Positions 50,129-59,100 of a stretch of 64,000 nucleotides of DNA are shown here, piece by piece (position 1 is the stretch's first letter; the number at the start of each line of letters is the position of its first letter). This DNA comes from Flectonema sp. DT1601 (taxonomy: Eukaryota; Euglenozoa; Diplonemea; Diplonemida; Diplonemidae). The position numbers and the translations under genes are program-made. Under the pieces are notes generated by a model that was not told the origin of the DNA, ran no database searches, and was given only the letters and a program-made list of their open reading frames with translations. The DNA lies in contig OZ025806.1 of the NCBI GenBank assembly GCA_964019425.1, positions 491,374-555,373 on the forward strand. The letters are read 5' to 3'.

Positions 50129-53100
50129 TCAATACTTCCTTCCTAAAACCCTCAGAGACTGGTAATAACTTACATAAGTTGATATAAGTACTTTATCAAT
50201 ACGAGGAACCGGAATTGGTTTTCCTATTTTCAAAAGATCAGTTTGAGCCTGTGAAGCCACAACGGAAGAACTATTCTCAAACACATCATCAGAAATATTA
50301 AAAAGAGGAGACACCACTCTTTGAAGTGCCTGAGAAGTTGAATCAGAACAGAAATGATCGTGAAGACGAGACTTCCACGTCGATAACTCAATGCGATGCA
50401 TGAGTAAGTGATGTTTTGAATGCATGTGTGAAATCACTGAGTTCCACTGCATACTTCCTCCAGATAAATGATACACTTTACCACTTGAGACTGCCTCACT
50501 TGACAATCCAACGATTATCTTTGAACAATAATCAACAGGAAGTAAACTGCACGGTGTTTGTAAATCAGGTGCAGATTTCATAAGCAAAAAAGCCAACAAG
50601 AGTCTTTCACTGATGTTGTTTACGTTAGTCACACCTGTTAAAGCTGATCCGGTGACGTTGTTGAGACGGAATATAGTCACATCGATTCCGAGTGAGTTCA
50701 TCTTTTTAAGAAGATTCTCACAAACGAAATCTGACATTGCTCCACCAGTCGTAATACCGCTCGGAAGTGATGACCCGTTGCAATTTGAATTGATTATTAC
50801 TTCTGGATGTGATGATGGAATTACACCACCAGCAAGATGAGTCGCAAATACTATTTTCTTCTTCCGCAGTTGAACAACCAGAGATAAAATAGTTTTCATT
50901 CCTTCAATACTTAACAATCTCAGTAGTGAATAAGATAGAGAGCTGTAATTGAAGGTATTACCCACCAAGTGATAGACAATAGAAACGTCAGAGCATAATT
51001 GATCCCAATGGCACCGTGAGATTCCCAAATGAGGATGTTCTGCGTTACCTAACAATATGACGATAGTACCAACATTGATTAATTTATTTAACAGGTGGCT
51101 GTCCAGTTGGTATTTTGAAAATGATTTTCGAATTCGATCAACTCCGTCTGAGACACTCCTCGCTCTGACAAGACAATAAATTATAACGTCTCTCTGAGTT
51201 GAATCTTTTCTTTTCATTTCCACCATCAAATCATTCAGGACAAAGGAAGCAATAAAACCAGTAGCTCCAGTTAATAAAACATCACTGCGTCTCTCGCTGT
51301 TTAATTCATCTGAGTAGTTCTCAACAAACGAGTCAATATTCAGATCGTTTTTCATCATTTCGATCTCTTTCAGAGAAGGCTTGCTTCCTTCTTCTTTATT
51401 GGTTTGTTTTGAAAATCTCTCTACGTACGATGCCAGTCTTTTCGGTGTTGGATTTTCTAATAAATTAATAAGCTGTAAAGGAACACTGAGTGACAGCATT
51501 GAATTTATCATTTTAATGACCCTGGTCGCCGTTGTCATGTCACCTCCGCAATAGAATAAAGTGTCACCGCAACTCACGGATATTGACACATCGTTTCCAA
51601 GTGATTCAGCAAACGCAAGGCAAATAATGTGTTCAACATAGGAACGTGGTGGGATGAATTTGATTCTAAAATTCGAAGGGTTGCTTTGAGAAGTGATCAG
51701 TCGCAAGGATCTCCTCACATCTGATATTGGTAAATGCTCCAAAACTACAATCCTATCAATCTGTATGTGAGGTGATATAACTCCGACTTGACTTAACCAA
51801 ATTTCATTTATGATGTCTTTGTTAACCAACGAGTTTAATGATTTTTGAACATAGCAAATTAAGCGTCTCTCACCAACTGAATCATCCTTTGTTATGACGA
51901 TAGCTTTTGAGATTATGTCCTTATTGAGATGTAATATAATTCTTTGAAGATGAGCGCAGTCGATATGATGACCTCTTCTCTTAGCAGTTAGAGCCTCTTG
52001 TGATCCAATCTGGATAATTTTATTATTTATTATCTGTGCGAGGATTCCTGTTCTGTATACTCTACCGTTCGACCATTCAGAAAATTTACTCCGAGTTGAA
52101 CTTTTTTGTTTTTTGTGTATTGAATTCCATTTAAAGTGTTTTGACTTTATTAGAAGCTCACCTGGAACAGAAAAATCAGTTTGCTGTTTGAATTTATTAA
52201 TTGTCAGAAGTGAGTACAGTGGTGTTGCCTCACCTAGTATGAATTTAACACCGTCACGATCCTCAATTTGATTTGAATTTTCTTTTTTATTAATTCCAAT
52301 GTTAGCAGCGACCACACCAAAACACTCCGGTAAAACAAACAAAGACGATACAACAGTTTTTTTTAACTTTTCAATACTCAAATTAGGTGCCGTTGAAACC
52401 AACAAATGACGAACCCCCAACTCATCCGCAATATCTACCAATCCAGAAGAATACCGTCCGGCTATGACAGTGATGTTAGAAGTAGATATAATAAAGTTAT
52501 ACGATTCTTGTAATGTTTTTTGAGTATTTGATGATAATAGTCGAGCATCGGAACAGCAAATTGATCCGCCAATTAATAAAAACGGAAGTACATTAGAAAC
52601 AAACAGAATTAGAGAATTTGAATGACCCACTGCGACCTCAGACAAAAACTGATTGATGAATCCAAGACAGTCAGTTTGTTCAATTTGAAAAGTACTGCTG
52701 AACCACTCACAATGTTCTCTGATCACATCTTCGGTGTGATAAATTGAAGTCCCGTCATAACAATTAATTGAGAAGACATTATTTGATGAAAATTCATTTT
52801 TATCAAAATTATTTTTTAAATGTTCTTCAACACCAATAATCATATCCCGATTAATTAAAAGATGATCATCTGACTTAGTAGTCCAATGCTTGTGAGATTC
52901 AGTGCCTGACTGAACTACGAATGTCTTTCCTGATAAGATTGCTGCTATGACGCATAATAAATGGGAAACGTCAAACCTTGCGGCAGATGAATTTTCTATA
53001 CACACTGATGTCTTGTCAGAATTCTGTATTATTGACGCTAACGATATGGCTTCATCAAAAAACGATTTAAACGTCACTGTTGTGAAATTTCCTGTTCGAT

Positions 53101-56100
53101 GATCAATTTCTTTACAGATAATTCGATCAGAGAACTTTTCTGCTGAAGATAGAAGTAGATGACGGAGTTGAATATTGTTGTTTAATTCGTGTGAGGGTGA
53201 GACTGGTTTATTGGGTTCTGAGTTACCAACAACACGAACGTCAGCGATAATTTGACTTCTTATTACAGACAGATCTCTCAACCAAAAACAAACATGTTGT
53301 AGAAGAATTATTGAATTTTGATTACTCACTTTCGATGAATCGTATCTTAGTTTCATGACTGACTTTGAGTTATGTCGTTCCAACGTGAATGAGAAATTTT
53401 GTAACGATCCGACTGGCATGTTGGTATCAACAATATTGTGATCATCATATAAATCTCTGTAGCTGACTACAATGTCATAGAGAGGATTGGAGAGCAGAGT
53501 TCTATGTCGATGAACTGTTTTTATAATTTCACTCTCTGGAACAAAATTATAACCAACAGACTCAGAGTACTGCCGCGACAGAGTTGACAACAACCCTGCG
53601 AGACTGTCTTTACCTTGAAATGGAAATTTTATTCTCATTGGAAGAATTTTGGTATAATTCCCCAGAGTATTGAAATCGTTATACGACTCTCTTAAATTAT
53701 CCCACAACCCAACCATCACATCACACTGTGATGTATATAAGTGAAATATCGATGACACCACAGCAGTTAAAACAACTGACGGAATAGTACTGAACTCAGA
53801 TGATATTTTTATCAAATTCTCAACTACGCAATCATTTACAACAATCGATTCAGTGTTGTAATTTCTGATTTGTTGATCTTCACGTATCCAGTCCCATGGA
53901 AAAGATAGATGGCTCGATGACCCAAACAGCAATCCCGTCCAATAGCTGATCGCATTATCACCAATAGGACTTTCTAAAATAGATTTTTGACTAAACGTGA
54001 AATTAGTATATTTACAAACACTCTCACTGATGCTGTCATTCGATTTCAGTAACGAGATTATCGAACTCAGAACAGTTCTGAGACCCTCATCATCAGAGAA
54101 GACAGGGTGACATGCTAATATTAAATATTTCTTATCCAAAACAGATGAAGTAATTAAGTCTGTCCCATGCAACACAGTATCACTGTAGAACTTTAAAGTT
54201 GTGATGTATTCCTTAACTGAGGTCTGGATATCCTCATCGGTGGTGGTGGCTGAGGTAACAACTATTTCTCTTTTCAGATTCACATCATCGCTTACTTGTA
54301 AAAACCCATCACAAAATTCAACTTGAAGAAGTTCCTGTGTTGATATGATGTCGTTCATTACCGATTGCACTTTTAAGACGTCCAGTTCGAATCCGACATC
54401 AGAACAGATGTAAACTACGCGACTCTCAAATTTGGATGTGAATTCAGAAGATAAATACTCCATTTGAATGTGAGAAAGTGGATTTCGATCAGAAAATGAC
54501 GAGACAGGTATTTCGACCAACGGTGAAGTTTTTCTAATCAAATCAACGTGAGATGCTATTTTACGAAGAGTCGAAGCGGAAAGTAAATCCCTCGGAGAGA
54601 ACTTGACTTTAAAAAAAGAAGCAACGTGACAAGCAATCCTCCTCAAGGATACAGAATCACATCCAATCCCCAACACAGGACTTTGTATACTACTGAGATT
54701 ACTTGACCAGAATCTACTCAGAAGTAATAATTTAATTTCAGTGAGACTCTCTGGCTGAAACCTAACCACCAACAGCGGATTCAAGATCGATTGTGAAGAA
54801 ACTATGTCACTTGAATATTGAAAAGTTTCTTCTTCTGATTTAAACTTTTTAAAAAACATATCAACATCAGATGGTTGACATATCTCATCATCGTCGTGAA
54901 CTGGAATATGCGGAAGTATATTACACACAGCATTGGTTAAGGTTGGTTTCCTTGATGATTTCGTTAAAATAAAAAAATCAGGAACAACACAACCCACATG
55001 ATGATCTTTAGAAAACTCTCGCAGTTCAATTCCCGTTGCGGATTCCGTTAGTGAAACGATTGCAACCAGATACTCAAATGATTTTCCGTTATTAACATGC
55101 GAGTGTTTCGTTACAGATGCAAAAATAATTTTTGGATTTTGTTTCAAATTCCTTACAATGTCGCAAAGGTTAACCACAACACCTCTGTAGGTAATCATTT
55201 GTTTATTATTATCAGTTTGAGTGTGGTTAAAAATATATCCTTTTTGATTCCATGAACACGTCATATCACAACAGAATGATAGCAGATGATCATCTGTTGA
55301 ATTTAAATAACAAAAATTTTGAGATTCAACATCAGAAACAGTTACGACACCCCCACCTGATAAAAACAATTGACCGGATGCGTACAAGGGAATCATCTCA
55401 CCTGATGGCCCAACAATAGTGGCGGTAATGCCTTCAGATGGTTTGCCTAAAGGGAGATTGTCAGTAGTCTTATTTTCAATCTCATTTAAGTACCGATGAA
55501 CATCACATTGAAGGGCTGGTATTCCTGAACATTCGTATCCACTACAACTTGTTATTCTTTTGAAACAAATATTTTGATTTTTTGAAACCAGTTCACATAT
55601 TTTACTACTCTCGTTCTGATCACAACTAAACCAAATTACAGAAACTGATTTCGGAATTGCGTCATTCTGATACAGATGGATCAGGTACCATGATGGAATA
55701 ATAATATCAGTCGGACTGATGTCTTTAAAAATATCTATTTCCAAATTCCGATGATCATTTATACCGTTTTTGTATAACACTGAATCACATAGATAGAACC
55801 CACCTCCACTGGTGATACATCCGAAAAGCTCAAATGGTGTAATTGTCTGACCGATCAAAGCTAATTTAGTGCAGTTGTTCCAATTTAGTTCATCAACAGA
55901 TATTTTTGTACAGTAATGGTGAAGGTCAGTGTTTGTGAATTTCTGATGAATAGAACCCGTAGATGGATTGATAGTAAAGAAAACTACGTCGGTGGCATCT
56001 CCTGTATCCTCTATGTGATCGACATTGTCAGTTATTTTTATTTTTTCAATATTTACAATACTTGTAACTGAATTGTTGTCATTTTCATCGAAGTCCTCGT

Positions 56101-59100
56101 CATCGACTAGGAGATAATTTATTTCTAGTTTTTCACAAATTTTAATTACTTCTTTGCGATCAAACAAATCCGTCCTCACTATTGAAAAGGAAATCCTCGA
56201 CAAGAGGCAAGCGAATACCGTTTTCACTATATCAACGGCACTGGTCATGTATATCACAGATTTCTTTCCAGGATTTTGGATTGTCGATAAGTAAGAAGAA
56301 ATAGATGAGCTGCTGTCCATCAAACCAGAAATAGTAATTGGCTGAACAGACTTCACTCCTCGTGGGTAAATTACAACTGAGTCAGAATCTGTCACCAATC
56401 TTTGTATTAAAGCATTAGTAACAGTCCAATTGGTATTGGATGAAACATGTACTTGAGACCAATCCCTCAGTTTTAAAGTACTATTTTCATCAAGCAAAGA
56501 TTCAGATCGCTGTAATATAAATCCAACAGACGAATCGAATGAGAATTCTCTACTCTGAGAGGTAAATGAAATGAGTTGGGTGTACGAATCTAACAATGAA
56601 GAAACCTCTTCTACGGAGTACTTTTCATTATCAAATGTGATTTGAATATTTAATTCTCCGTTGGTGCCTTCTGTCATACTGGTTGATAATGTGTATCCGT
56701 GTCGTGATCTGGAATGATAATTTTGTGTGATGTCGAGAGAGTTTAATTCAACATTCTTCATTCGTAAAGTTGAGTTTGGAAAATTCAAAAGATTTCTGGA
56801 TAATTTTTGAGGTGTTTGGGTCAAGTCAACAAAACACTTTTCACAATCGGTTTCATCTTCTCTGAAATGTTGATCATAAAGTCCCTGCGATAAAGAATCA
56901 AACGTACTATTACAAAGTGCTCGAAAACTAAGCGATCGAGAAGGTGTCACAACCACTGAGTGAGTACTTGAAAAACAACCAACCGTAGACCCAAACTCAA
57001 CACGACATCTATTCGAAAATGGAAATGCCATTTTGACTTCGTCACTACTTTCAAAGACAGATATCACAATAATATAAAGTGTTAAAAACACACTTGTTCT
57101 TGTCACGGCACATTCTTTTGCTATTCCCTGAATCGACTTTACAGAATCAGAAGATATAATTTTATTTATTGATCGCATCGTTGATCTACTCAAAGATTTT
57201 TTACCAATCACACCAACTCCACTATTGAGTTTTGCGTGATCACCCGCCAAAAGCAACAGTCTTTTTTCATACTGTGTGTAACTCACATAAGGTAAAGCGT
57301 GTTGTGCTGAGGTTGATTTTGGACTGGTCAAAAGTGATGATTCAGCTTGAGTTGTATAACAACACTTTAAATCTCTCATAATGATGGCGACAGAGTAATC
57401 ATCAGCACAGATTGGATGAGTTACGAGCTGGAATATCGTTGAGTTTTTGAAATGAAAAAGACGAATCCTTACAAGACAATCCTCACTAAGCTCAAATGGT
57501 ATTGATGCTTCAGAAACTAACAGAGACGATGCCTCTTCACTCTGACTGCAGATATCTTCACACTGCAATTCACTTATATTTAAACAAACAGAATCAGGTG
57601 TCGTGACTTTCTGATAAATCGATTGATCTTTTCTCAAATGATACGTTGTTCTTAGCATTCCATGATTGCTAACAATTCTGTAAAGGCAATCAGCAAGTCT
57701 CTTTAAATCCACAACACCAAGTTGAATAACCGCATGAATAAACTTATTTAAGTCACCAGGATGTCTCATGCTGCAGTGCCTATTGTATAACTCTGCTTGT
57801 GAGAGTGAGACAGCTGAAGGTTCACTTGCATATGGAGAAATTGGTATTGGTCTTTTCCCCTTTAGTTGAGCTATATTTACTAAAAGTGATATGCCGCTAA
57901 CAGACGCATGTTCGAGTACTTCTGAAATGGAAATAACACAATTCAACTTTGAGCATATCCTTCCAACTATCGTCACCGCTGTTAAAAAGCTACCTCCGTA
58001 ATAAAAAATAGATTTTTCAACATCAATTACCGTCAAGTTCAATTCCGTTAAACAGATACTTTTAACGCTGTCGAGTACCATTGGCGGGGGCGGTTGAATT
58101 CTTTCAATCATAACATCTCGTGACTTTCCAGTTGGAGAGCTACTTGGCGAAGATGAAGCGCTTGAGGCATTTTCAATGTTCTGCAACAGAAACCTACTCC
58201 GATCCGAGCTTATAATTTTTATTTTTTCTACTTCTCCAGCAATATAGGACGCAACCTTTTTCCTATCGACATCACCTGTTGGTGTTGTAGGTATTTTTTT
58301 TATTGTGAACAAGAAGCTGGGGATTAATTCTGAAGTCACTAACTTTGTTATTTCATCTCTGATAAACTCCACTGAAACTGTTGTGTGTCGTCTAGTCTTG
58401 AGAACAACCGCCAAGTGATGCTCGTGTTGGATCGCCACGCAGTCTTCAACAGCAGAAATACTTCTCAGCAACACTTCAAAAGCATGAAACGAAATCCGAC
58501 TTGAAAATGAAAATATTTGCATCTGAGAAGGATTCTTTCGTAAGTATTGAATATGGTTTTCATCATTAATGGTAACGACATCTTCACATGATGTGATGTG
58601 TTCACTACTCTGATTATGACAAAGGCATAATGGAGAATGTTGTCGACTACCCGATTTCGGATCTTTATTTCCATCTTTGAAAGCTGACTTAACACCAGTC
58701 CAGTCAGGTAGCAATGCATCAACGTCATGCAATGAAAAGTTTGGTACAATTTGGGCAATCGGTGCTGCAGTTTCACTACACAAACAACTACCCGCGCAGT
58801 GTAGTGTACCCTCAACTCCCTTTGGAACTTGTTGCATGTCAGTATCAAGTATTTTGCAGTAGTTTCCTGATATAGGTTGGCCGAGGGAAGCAATATCGCT
58901 CTCTCTCCATGTTTCACAGGCTCCTAATAATTTAATACTGGAAACAATAGTTTGTTGACCTCCGTAGTAGTCTACGTACACTGAACTAAAAGGAGCATTT
59001 TGTAAAAACAAAACTATCGCTGGTGACATTCTCAATCCCTCTCCACAGATGATGATATCCCTGAGACTAGATGGTCTGCAGTTTAGTATTCTACTCACAG